In this document: piece by piece, positions 49,309-56,126 of the stretch | Layout: every line of letters begins with the position of its first letter | Numbering within the stretch: position 1 is the stretch's first letter | Origin: a virus | Virus record (IMG/VR): IMGVR_UViG_3300042923_000318 | Location: 1-56,134 of that record | Length of the DNA stretch: 56,134 nucleotides | Reading direction: 5' to 3' (one strand) | Made by a program: the position numbers and the translations under genes | Notes under the pieces: model-generated | Told to the model about the DNA's origin: nothing | Seen by the model: only the letters and a program-made list of their open reading frames with translations | Database searches by the model: none

Positions 49309-49803
49309 ATGGCAAGAATTATAGGTTCAATAGATAGCGTAGCACCCAAAGTGCCATCAGAGATTTTAACAAAAATTCAAATGGTGGCTACATATAAGCT
49401 AACCAACAGAGAAGCAACGTTGTTTACGTACGCATTGGAAGCCATAAATAGTCAATTAAAACATGACAATAAATTATATAAAGAATTGAGAAATGTGGTT
49501 ATAATTTTCACTAAAGACGGCTCATATTGCGTTCAAGATGATTACTCGATGGGTAGTCTTGGGACTTACGCTGTATTTAGTATTCAAGCGTGGAGGGATA
49601 AGGAATGGTCTGAACTTAATATTATAACAGTCTTTGTTGAAGAATTATGTCATCATTTTTGGGGTATAAAAGACGAGGAAGAAGTAAAGTATAAAGTTTT
49701 AGAAGTCATCAATAGAATTTTTAAACAAAAATTACAGTTTGAAGATATTTTTCTACCCACATGGAAAGAGGGTTATCCGCATATTTATGGGAATCAAAAA
49801 TAA
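49309..49803 (+). CDS. Hypothetical protein with zincin-like EELCHH motif
   Basis: The 164-residue protein contains TVFVEELCHHFWGIKDEEEVKYKV near residue 105. It looks like a zinc-peptidase helix in which the first His of HExxH is replaced by Glu (EELCH), followed by a downstream acidic segment. A hairpin CCCC-AATAA-GGGG covers the ribosome binding site. It might be an inactive or altered zincin. Confidence 0.55.
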   Translation: MARIIGSIDSVAPKVPSEILTKIQMVATYKLTNREATLFTYALEAINSQLKHDNKLYKELRNVVIIFTKDGSYCVQDDYSMGSLGTYAVFSIQAWRDKEWSELNIITVFVEELCHHFWGIKDEEEVKYKVLEVINRIFKQKLQFEDIFLPTWKEGYPHIYGNQK

Positions 49804-49838
49804 AAGGTAATTCGCAATAGGAAAAAATTACGAACTTA

Positions 49839-49863
49839 AGAGAGCTAACCCCTCTCTTTTTTA
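49839..49863 (+). terminator. Intrinsic terminator
   Basis: AGAGAG and CTCTCT around CTAACCC, followed by TTTTTAT. Confidence 0.85.
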
Positions 49864-49886
49864 TTTACAAACATGTCCGATTTAAC

Positions 49887-49937
49887 TTTACAAGTAAACC
49901 TATATAGGATATAATGTAATTAAGTAATAAAGTACAG
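49887..49937 (+). promoter_or_regulatory. Promoter with downstream operator
   Basis: TTTACA (49887-49892), 17 bases, TATAAT (49910-49915). TTAAGTAATAAAGTACAG (49920-49937) covers the expected start, the same placement as at 38742. Confidence 0.75.
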
Positions 49938-49949
49938 AGGTGAATTGAT

Positions 49950-50339
49950 ATGAGATTATGGCATGAAGATTTAATTCCTAAATTACCAAGACAACAATTA
50001 TTAGGGCAACATAGAGAGTGTTGTGCGTTGCGCGGTAATGGTTGGAGCAAGAAACACGCTACAGTAAACTATGTATTCAGTCACAAGCTTGAGTTTCTTG
50101 TTGCGTATCACTTGAAAGTTATAGAAGAAATGCAGTTAAGAGGCTATAACGCATCTGCTGAATGGCTTGATTACAATTATCGAGGTAAAGCGTGTGGCAA
50201 GGCAAAATTAGATCTAAGCAGCATTGATAGAATCAAAAACCTTAAACCGATTTATCGAGAACACGACAACAATTATTTGCTTGAATGTATAGAAAATTTA
50301 AAAAGTAAAGGGATAGAATTAGAGGAGGAGAGGAAATGA
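49950..50339 (+). CDS. Pyrimidine-dimer glycosylase-like protein (Pyr_excise/TIGR02328)
   Basis: The 129-residue protein begins MRLWHEDLIPKLPRQQLLGQ, then HRECCALRGNGW and YRGKACGKAK. This matches the TIGR02328/Pyr_excise family related to T4 endonuclease V (DenV). DenV removes UV-induced pyrimidine dimers; whether this member is active is unknown. It overlaps the YopX-like gene by four bases. Confidence 0.8.
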   Translation: MRLWHEDLIPKLPRQQLLGQHRECCALRGNGWSKKHATVNYVFSHKLEFLVAYHLKVIEEMQLRGYNASAEWLDYNYRGKACGKAKLDLSSIDRIKNLKPIYREHDNNYLLECIENLKSKGIELEEERK

Positions 50340-50719
50340 ATATTAAATTTATAGCTTGGGATATTCAAGATTCAATTATGCTTAAAGGAAGTTCGGTGGT
50401 AATTGGAAGTAATGACGATGCTTATTTTTTAGATGGTGACGGAGAATGGAAAGATTGTGGAGACAGAGTGAAATTAATGCTTTATAGTGGGATAACAGAT
50501 AAAAACAAAGAGGAAATTTACACTGATTTTATAGTTAAACGAACTTCTATGACTCCAGGGGGGATTGATTTTGTTGGCTTGGTTACTTTTGCAGAGGGTA
50601 GATTCTGGATTGATAACGGGCAACAGGCAGTACCGCTATTTAGCGAAGCTGACGAGCTGGATATACTGGGGCATAGGTACGAGGAATCAGAGAAGGTTGA
50701 GAAGTGGCTGGGGTTATAA
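50336..50719 (+). CDS. YopX-like protein
   Basis: The 127-residue protein ends with the characteristic LMLYSGITDKNKEEIYTDFIV, TPGGIDFVGLVTFAEGRFWID and LDILGHRYEESE blocks of the YopX family found in SPbeta-type phages. The function of YopX proteins is unknown. Confidence 0.85.
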   Translation: MNIKFIAWDIQDSIMLKGSSVVIGSNDDAYFLDGDGEWKDCGDRVKLMLYSGITDKNKEEIYTDFIVKRTSMTPGGIDFVGLVTFAEGRFWIDNGQQAVPLFSEADELDILGHRYEESEKVEKWLGL

Positions 50720-50767
50720 TTTATTACTGAATTTGAAATAAAGGCGAATTATTGAAAGGGTGATTAT

Positions 50768-50980
50768 ATGAATGGTTTAACTCAAATAAAAGATAAAGAT
50801 GGAATTCTATATGATGTTCAATATGATTTAGATTTTGAAAGATTTCTTATATTTGAACATGATAGAGAAAATGTTAAAGGTAATTATTTTACGAGTAAAG
50901 ATATACAAAGGTTCTTAGAAACTAAGCAAATAATAATTGTTAATGATGGCGACAAAGTGTTTGAAAAGTATTTGAATTAG
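50768..50980 (+). CDS. Hypothetical protein
   Basis: A 70-residue acidic alpha/beta protein with GGGTGAT upstream. Not recognised. About 290 bases without a gene follow; they hold the candidate RNA and an operator promoter. Confidence 0.55.
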   Translation: MNGLTQIKDKDGILYDVQYDLDFERFLIFEHDRENVKGNYFTSKDIQRFLETKQIIIVNDGDKVFEKYLN

Positions 50981-51004
50981 TTCGTAATTCAAGAAATTTG
51001 AGAA

Positions 51005-51032
51005 TTAACAACTTACCAAAATATGTTATAAT
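51005..51032 (+). promoter_or_regulatory. Promoter of candidate small RNA
   Basis: TTAACA (51005-51010), 16 bases, TGT-TATAAT (-10 at 51027-51032). The RNA fold begins about seven bases later at the expected start site. Confidence 0.7.
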
Positions 51033-51038
51033 TACATC

Positions 51039-51159
51039 AAGTGGGAGAAGATATTTGCAACATCTTCATACACCGTGCCTCCGAGCGGTTCCCACTTATA
51101 TAAAAATATCGGAGAAACATTTTTCGGAGGATTACCAATATCGGTAGTCCTTTTATTTT
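51039..51159 (+). ncRNA. Candidate structured small RNA (three-way junction)
   Basis: P1: AAGTGGGA (51039-51046) with TCCCACTT (51090-51097). P2: GAAGAT (51047-51052) with ATCTTC (51062-51067). P3: ACCG (51072-51075) with CGGT (51086-51089). P2 and P3 stack directly on P1. The P3 loop carries CCTCCGA (51078-51084), complementary to TCGGAGG (51124-51130) and to TCGGAG (51109-51114). An 8-bp terminator (GGATTACC 51129-51136, GGTAGTCC 51143-51150) and T-run end the RNA. No ORF fits in it. Confidence 0.65.
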
Positions 51160-51187
51160 AAGACTTTTAAAGAGTCTTTTTTATTTT
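51160..51187 (+). terminator. Second, tandem terminator after candidate RNA
   Basis: AAGACT pairs with AGTCTT (loop TTTAAAG), followed by TTTTTATTTTG. Confidence 0.8.
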
Positions 51188-51240
51188 GTACGATATTTAT
51201 TTACTTAACTATTGCATAATGTACGTTATTACTTTATAAT
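51186..51240 (+). promoter_or_regulatory. Two operators and promoter of ORF cluster
   Basis: TTGTACGATATTTATTTA (51186-51203) and ATGTACGTTATTACTTTA (51219-51236). TTGCAT (51212-51217), 17 bases, TATAAT (51235-51240); the second operator fills the spacer. Confidence 0.78.
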
Positions 51241-51269
51241 GTAAGTATAAACATTAAAGAGGTGGTAAA

Positions 51270-51422
51270 TTGGCTAACAAAGAGACAAAACCAAGATTTG
51301 TCGCTGATTGCGATTCAGAACTAAAAAAGGAAATAAAAACTTTCTGCGTTAAGAAAGGAATAGATTTAAAAGATTTTGTTATTTCAGCAATACTTGAGAA
51401 ATATGAAAAAGAAAAAGATTAA
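51270..51422 (+). CDS. RHH-like DNA-binding protein
   Basis: A 50-residue protein from TTG 51270 behind GAGGTGG. PRFVADCDSELKKEIKTFCVKKGIDLKDFVISAILEKY is a ribbon-helix-helix pattern (CopG/ParG-like). As the first gene behind a double operator it may be a regulator. Confidence 0.7.
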   Translation: MANKETKPRFVADCDSELKKEIKTFCVKKGIDLKDFVISAILEKYEKEKD

Positions 51423-51442
51423 TATATGAGGAGGTGGAAACC

Positions 51443-51601
51443 ATGGTAGGGAAAATAGTGTGCGACGTATTCCCATACCACAGCTTTAGGCAAAAAATAA
51501 GATTAACAAAAGAATTAAAGCATAAGGGCAGAATTGAGGTGTTTAATAATGCCTTTATCCTCTGTTACTATTATACCAAAAATTCCAATAATAAAAATTA
51601 A
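51443..51601 (+). CDS. Small hypothetical protein
   Basis: A 52-residue protein from ATG 51443 behind GAGGAGGTGG, an excellent ribosome binding site. It overlaps the next gene by 53 bases in another frame, which is unusual. Not recognised. Confidence 0.45.
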   Translation: MVGKIVCDVFPYHSFRQKIRLTKELKHKGRIEVFNNAFILCYYYTKNSNNKN

Positions 51602-51869
51602 CGGCATGGTGAAAAAAATTATAGATTATGAAGATTACGAAGATGATGAAATTGAATATTCCCAAGAAGAGGAAAGCCAAGTAATTGGAGAATTGCAAAT
51701 AGGATTAATGCTAAATGAGATTGAAATTTGTACAAGCAAGAAAAAGCTCAAAGCATGGTTTGCTAATATCCAAATGAAAAAGACCAAAAATAATATTGAT
51801 TATTGCCCAAACATTAGCGGTCAAGATTTAATTCAAATAGCGAAGGAGCAGGGGTTTAAAATATTATGA
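51549..51869 (+). CDS. Hypothetical acidic protein
   Basis: About 106 residues from ATG 51549 (GAGGTG upstream). A strongly acidic stretch (DYEDYEDDEIEYSQEEE) is followed by a helical part and a final ISGQDLIQIAKEQGF. Not recognised. Overlaps the next gene by four bases. Confidence 0.6.
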   Translation: MPLSSVTIIPKIPIIKINGMVKKIIDYEDYEDDEIEYSQEEESQVIGELQIGLMLNEIEICTSKKKLKAWFANIQMKKTKNNIDYCPNISGQDLIQIAKEQGFKIL

Positions 51870-52042
51870 TGGATGCAGAGAAAAGAAAAAGAGAAGCTTT
51901 ATTCATGTATAACATGTTAAGAAGAAGAAAAATTAATAAACAAAAGAAAATTGATAGGGATAACATAGGAATTGTTGTGGATTATTTAGAAAAGGGCAGG
52001 AGGAGAGGGCATAATCAAAATAGGATTTATGGAGCTTATTAA
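51866..52042 (+). CDS. Small basic protein
   Basis: A 58-residue, very basic protein from ATG 51866, coupled to the previous gene. It could bind nucleic acid. Not recognised. Confidence 0.5.
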   Translation: MMDAEKRKREALFMYNMLRRRKINKQKKIDRDNIGIVVDYLEKGRRRGHNQNRIYGAY

Positions 52043-52059
52043 GAGTAAGGGGTGATGAA

Positions 52060-52218
52060 ATGAAGATTCTTTATATATTTATAGCAATTCATTTTTTAGC
52101 TGAATTTATAGCAAATATAAGAAAAGACAAAACAATGACGGATATAATTAGTTCTGTAATTTTCTTTCTAGTTGAATGTTGTTTTATGGTAAATATCATT
52201 AATTATATTTTTAAATAA
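52060..52218 (+). CDS. Small membrane protein
   Basis: A 52-residue protein from ATG 52060 behind GGGGTGAT, with two hydrophobic helices separated by RKDKTMTD. Not recognised. Confidence 0.55.
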   Translation: MKILYIFIAIHFLAEFIANIRKDKTMTDIISSVIFFLVECCFMVNIINYIFK

Positions 52219-52229
52219 GGAGAAATAAA

Positions 52230-52481
52230 ATGAGAAGATTTTTTGGAATGATGCCTAGCGCAGAAATTGAAATAGAAAAACAATATAAGGATAAAAACGG
52301 ATATAGAATAACAATTCAATCTGGTCAGCATGGTTGGACTGTTATTTACACAGATTCATCAACAGAATATAAAGATATAGATTGCACAACGGATGAAAAC
52401 TTTAAAGCTGCTTATAATTTAGCAACAAGTAGATTAGGGGAACTAACTGAAATACAAGATTTAAGGAGTAATTCTTTATGA
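52230..52481 (+). CDS. Hypothetical protein
   Basis: An 83-residue protein: beta-rich centre (YRITIQSGQHGWTVIYTDSSTEY) and helical end. AAGGAG upstream. Overlaps the next gene by four bases. Confidence 0.6.
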   Translation: MRRFFGMMPSAEIEIEKQYKDKNGYRITIQSGQHGWTVIYTDSSTEYKDIDCTTDENFKAAYNLATSRLGELTEIQDLRSNSL

Positions 52482-52885
52482 ATATACAAGAATTTGCAAA
52501 TAAATTAAACGGTCGAGAGTATGGCTTTGAAATAACAAAAGAGGAAGAAAAAGAAGCAGAATACTTAGGATATGTTGTAGTATTCGGATATTCTGATGAC
52601 AATATTGAGTTTAGAGGAGCTATTAATGACGAGATTGGTTGTTATGGTGCTAAAAGAGTATATTTAGATAAAAACGGAATAATTGAAAAATGCGAATGTC
52701 ATTGTAAATACTGGGGAAAAGCAAAAGAAAATGCTAAAACAATAAAAGCCGTATCAAATGATGATGATTGCTTTGAATTTTATTGGCACTACGAAACAGA
52801 TATTCCTCATGCTACATTTGAAATTTACGAAAATGGAGAGGATTATTGTAAAGGAATAGTTTTTGATATAAAAGAATTAAGTTAA
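52478..52885 (+). CDS. Hypothetical protein with CxCxC motif
   Basis: The 135-residue acidic protein begins NIQEFANKLNGREYGFEITKEEE and has CECHCKYWGKAKENAK and FYWHYETDIPHATFEIYENGEDY. The family is not recognised. Small, acidic, single-domain proteins in operator-controlled phage islands are candidate inhibitors of host defence, but nothing in the sequence proves it. Confidence 0.6.
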   Translation: MNIQEFANKLNGREYGFEITKEEEKEAEYLGYVVVFGYSDDNIEFRGAINDEIGCYGAKRVYLDKNGIIEKCECHCKYWGKAKENAKTIKAVSNDDDCFEFYWHYETDIPHATFEIYENGEDYCKGIVFDIKELS

Positions 52886-52939
52886 AAGATAAAAATGAAT
52901 TGTTAGAGCTAATAAAGAGAATGTGAAAGAAGGTAAAAA

Positions 52940-53197
52940 ATGAAAGAAAGTATGGCAATATTAGTAACAAATATATATGAAAATATGAATAATATTTTTA
53001 AAGAAGATGACTATATTGAGCCGGCAACAATAAATGCAAACGAAATAGATGAAAACTTTTTTACTGCTGAACTATTAGCATTAAAATTGCAATTTGAACG
53101 TTTAACCCAGCAATCTTTAGATTTAATTGAATTTACACACTTACTAAATAAATTAGCTGTACAATATTTACTAGAGAATAATGCACAATTTGAATAA
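52940..53197 (+). CDS. Hypothetical helical protein
   Basis: An 85-residue acidic, helical protein from ATG 52940 with AAGG upstream. Last gene of island III. Not recognised. Confidence 0.55.
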   Translation: MKESMAILVTNIYENMNNIFKEDDYIEPATINANEIDENFFTAELLALKLQFERLTQQSLDLIEFTHLLNKLAVQYLLENNAQFE

Positions 53198-53230
53198 AAG
53201 TAATATGCAATAAAATAGATATAAAGCATA

Positions 53231-53257
53231 AACCACGTTTAACTACGTGGTTTTGTT
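53231..53257 (+). terminator. Terminator closing island III
   Basis: AACCACGT and ACGTGGTT, a perfect 8-bp stem, loop TTAACT, followed by TTGTT. Confidence 0.85.
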
Positions 53258-53283
53258 CGTTATAAGCTAATATTTTAAAAGTA

Positions 53284-53292
53284 TGTTATAGT
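53284..53292 (+). promoter_or_regulatory. Extended -10 promoter of capsid unit
   Basis: TGT-TATAGT (-10 at 53287-53292), 42 bases before the protease start. No clear -35. Confidence 0.5.
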
Positions 53293-53334
53293 ATTATTAG
53301 TTAATCTATATCTTACAAGAAAGGAGGAAACTTC

Positions 53335-54375
53335 TTGAATTTGGAATTTAAAAACTGGCAATTTGAAATAAAAGAAATTAATGAAAAAGGTATTTTTAAA
53401 GGAGTTGCTAGTCCTTACAATAACGTTGATCTTGGCAATGATAGAGTTTTATCAACTATATCCAAAAGGAATAAAAATAAAACCGTTCCTTATCTTTGGT
53501 GCCATGACACAAAAGAGCCTGTTGGAGAGGTTAAATTAATGCCTACTGACAACAGTATGGATTTTGAAGGAAAGCTTTATTTAGATACAAATGAGCAAGG
53601 CGTACTATTAATTCCTAATGCTCATAAAGCTTATGTATTAATGAAAAACGGGCAGGTTAAAAATAGCATTGGATACAAGACTTTAGATTATGAATATGTA
53701 AAAGAAGGCAATAACACTATAAGAAATTTAAAAGATATAGATATTATGGAAGTATCCGCTGTAATATTTCCCATGAATCCTAAAGCGGATATAACTGATG
53801 TAAAACAGGAGGGAGGTAACAAAGTGGAAGTTGAAGAAAAGGCAATGGGTTTTGCGGACTTATTAAAAGTCCAAAATGCAAACGAATTAAGGTGGAAACT
53901 TCAAGATGCTTTAAATGCTAGTTTTCGAGCATTGATGGAAGATGACACAATGACAATAGAACAAAAAATTACTCAACTTGGCGCAAATGTAGACGAGTTT
54001 GCAACAGCTTACAAAGAAAATATGAATTTACTTCTTCAAGCAAGTGCTAAAAACAAAGTAGCTAAAAAAGAGGTATTTGACATAATGGAAAAGAAAGAAG
54101 CTGCGGAACTTGAAACAAAATCAGGAAAAAAGATTAGCAAACTAAGTATGGAAAAAATTAAATCAGCCATCTCTGCTTTATCTGGATTGATTGACAATGT
54201 AGAAATAGAAGAAGAGGACGACAAAGGTTGCAGCACTAAGCCAGGAATGAAAGAAAGTACGGTAGTGGCTGAAACTAAGCAAGAACCGAACGAAAATGAT
54301 ATAATAGAGTTAAAGAGTGAGGAACTCGATGAAATCAGTAAATTATATAAAACAATAAAGGGAGGTAACAAATAG
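53335..54375 (+). CDS. Prohead protease fused to scaffold domain
   Basis: The 346-residue protein starts at TTG 53335 behind AAAGGAGG. Residues 1-160 form the HK97 prohead protease: FKGVASPYNNVDLGNDRVL, His57 in YLWCHDTKEPVGEV and Ser111 in KNSIGYKTLDY as likely catalytic residues. Residues 165-346 are charged and helical, like a scaffold (delta-type) domain. An internal GTG at 53824 with its own ribosome binding site would give the scaffold alone. Confidence 0.9.
   Translation: MNLEFKNWQFEIKEINEKGIFKGVASPYNNVDLGNDRVLSTISKRNKNKTVPYLWCHDTKEPVGEVKLMPTDNSMDFEGKLYLDTNEQGVLLIPNAHKAYVLMKNGQVKNSIGYKTLDYEYVKEGNNTIRNLKDIDIMEVSAVIFPMNPKADITDVKQEGGNKVEVEEKAMGFADLLKVQNANELRWKLQDALNASFRALMEDDTMTIEQKITQLGANVDEFATAYKENMNLLLQASAKNKVAKKEVFDIMEKKEAAELETKSGKKISKLSMEKIKSAISALSGLIDNVEIEEEDDKGCSTKPGMKESTVVAETKQEPNENDIIELKSEELDEISKLYKTIKGGNK
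53824..54375 (+). CDS. Nested scaffold protein (internal start)
   Basis: In frame with the protease; GTG 53824 is preceded by AGGAGGGAGGTAAC, the same type of site (GGAGGTAACAAA) that precedes the major capsid gene at 54376. The product would have 183 residues, helical and charged. It is the layout of the lambda C/Nu3 pair. Confidence 0.7.
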   Translation: MEVEEKAMGFADLLKVQNANELRWKLQDALNASFRALMEDDTMTIEQKITQLGANVDEFATAYKENMNLLLQASAKNKVAKKEVFDIMEKKEAAELETKSGKKISKLSMEKIKSAISALSGLIDNVEIEEEDDKGCSTKPGMKESTVVAETKQEPNENDIIELKSEELDEISKLYKTIKGGNK

Positions 54376-55488
54376 ATGTCAGATATAAAAGATATGATTT
54401 TTGAAATGAATAATACTTTTAATCACTTAAAAGAGGCAGTTGAAAAGAAGGCAGGAACAGAACAGATAGAAAAGATCCAGGATGCGCTTGACGCAATAGA
54501 AGTTAAGATGCAAAGAGTAAACTTCACTCCTTCCCAAACCGAGGAAAAAGGACTTTCCAAAGAGGAAATAGAGTACAAGTCGGCTTTCAATAGCTATGCT
54601 GTAAGCGGTGCAGTTAATGATCATCTTGAAAAGAAAGCTATGGCAAGTGACAGCAATCCAGATGGTGGGTACATGGTTCCTTTCACTATGGCTAATAACA
54701 TAATTGAAAGAATCAGACAAATGTCTCCTATAAGAGCTATTGCTAATGTAGTTAGCATCACAAATTCAAATGAGTACAGAGTGCCAAGAGAATCAACAGA
54801 TGATTTTGGAGCTGGCTGGGTAGGCGAAAGAGAATCTAGACCAACTACTGATAATGGTAAGTTAGAAATGGTTAAGATCCCACTTAATGAGCAATACGCA
54901 CAACCCGGAATTACTAGAACGCTTTTAACTGATAGCGCTTTCGGTTGGGAAGGCTACATAAATAGAAAGATCGCTAACAAACTCGCTAGAATGGAAGCTA
55001 CGGCTTTTGTTACTGGGGATGGCGTTAATAAGCCAATGGGATTCTTGTACACTCCTACATCACAAGGAATAGAAGTTTTAGAAAAAGCTTTAACTTTTGA
55101 CGGATTGATGGATCTACAAGCTGCATTGTTAGAAGAATATTTACCTAATGCTAGTTGGTTATTAAATAGATTAACCTTAAGAGATATAAGAAAGCTTAAG
55201 GATTCTCAAAATAGATACTTATGGGAGCCTTCAACACAAGTTGATAAACCAAATACTATTTTAGGATTCAATTATAATCTTGCAACCGATATGCCTACGC
55301 CTGGTACTAATGCTTTATCTGTAGCTTTTGCAGATTTCAGACAGGCTTACACAATAGTTGATGGCGCTACAATGTACACTCTAAGAGACGAGTACACTGC
55401 GAAACCAAACATACTCTTTTATACAACTAGAAGAGTGGGCGGCGGCGTAGAAATGCCAGATGCAATTAAAATACTTAAGCAGTCTTAA
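54376..55488 (+). CDS. Major capsid protein (HK97 fold)
   Basis: The 370-residue protein has an N-terminal coiled-coil (about 1-60) that acts as a delta domain and is presumably removed by the protease. Then DSNPDGGYMVPFTMANNIIERIRQMSPIRAIANV, PTTDNGKLEMVKIPLNEQYAQPGITRTLLTDS and a C-terminal GAGVEMPDAIKIL-type end. This is the HK97-like capsid pattern. It builds the icosahedral shell. Confidence 0.95.
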   Translation: MSDIKDMIFEMNNTFNHLKEAVEKKAGTEQIEKIQDALDAIEVKMQRVNFTPSQTEEKGLSKEEIEYKSAFNSYAVSGAVNDHLEKKAMASDSNPDGGYMVPFTMANNIIERIRQMSPIRAIANVVSITNSNEYRVPRESTDDFGAGWVGERESRPTTDNGKLEMVKIPLNEQYAQPGITRTLLTDSAFGWEGYINRKIANKLARMEATAFVTGDGVNKPMGFLYTPTSQGIEVLEKALTFDGLMDLQAALLEEYLPNASWLLNRLTLRDIRKLKDSQNRYLWEPSTQVDKPNTILGFNYNLATDMPTPGTNALSVAFADFRQAYTIVDGATMYTLRDEYTAKPNILFYTTRRVGGGVEMPDAIKILKQS

Positions 55489-55506
55489 TGAAGGGGGTAT
55501 GAAGCA

Positions 55507-55890
55507 ATGAGAAAAGATTTAGTACATGATATAAAAGTTGCTCAATGCGTAGTGGCTCAAACTTTAACAGCTACTACAACAGGAACAGCGGTTGATATGT
55601 CTGGATACGAGGCAGCTACATTTATAATCAATGTAGGGACTGGAGTGTCCACAGATAATAAATTAACTGTTAGTTTGGTAGAGGGCGCGGCAAGCGATTC
55701 TTTGACAGACGTTGCAGCAGCAGATCAATTAAATGCTAGTTTTGACATAACAGCAGCAGGAGTTTATAAAATAGGTTACAGAGGGGTAAAACGATACGTA
55801 GCAGTAAAATTAACTGAAACTGGTACCGTATCAGCTCCAGTGAGCGTAACAGGAGTATTATCAAGTGCAAGAGTTGCACCGATAGCATAA
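55507..55890 (+). CDS. Capsid decoration-like protein
   Basis: The 127-residue, beta-rich protein begins MRKDLVHDIKVAQC, contains TAVDMSGYEAATFIINVGTG and IGYRGVKRYVAVKL. It follows the capsid gene by 18 bases (GGGGGTATG upstream). Its C-terminal half resembles the truncated ORF at 1-227. A role as a head decoration or stabilisation protein is inferred. Confidence 0.7.
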   Translation: MRKDLVHDIKVAQCVVAQTLTATTTGTAVDMSGYEAATFIINVGTGVSTDNKLTVSLVEGAASDSLTDVAAADQLNASFDITAAGVYKIGYRGVKRYVAVKLTETGTVSAPVSVTGVLSSARVAPIA

Positions 55891-55892
55891 AT

Positions 55893-56126
55893 ATGATTGA
55901 GCTAATAGCAAAAGAATATTTCTACGCTGCTGAAAATGGCATAAATACAAGATTGTATGTAACTGATGAAATTATAAGAACTTACAACAAAGAGTTTGCA
56001 GAGCTTTTAATTAAAAAAGGTCATGCCAAACTTGATGAAAAGTTAGAAACAAAAGTTATTGAAGTAGATGAAGTTAAAACCACTACAAAGGCAAGAGGTT
56101 TAAAAAGAAATAGTAAAATTGAATAG
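55893..56126 (+). CDS. Small head-module protein, second version of 229-453
   Basis: The 77-residue protein starts two bases after the decoration gene. Its N-terminal half (IELIAKEYFYAAENGINTRLYVTDEII) is unlike that of 229-453, but from DEKLETKV to the end the two are identical except for one residue. Unknown function; probably a head-associated partner of the decoration protein. Confidence 0.65.
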   Translation: MIELIAKEYFYAAENGINTRLYVTDEIIRTYNKEFAELLIKKGHAKLDEKLETKVIEVDEVKTTTKARGLKRNSKIE

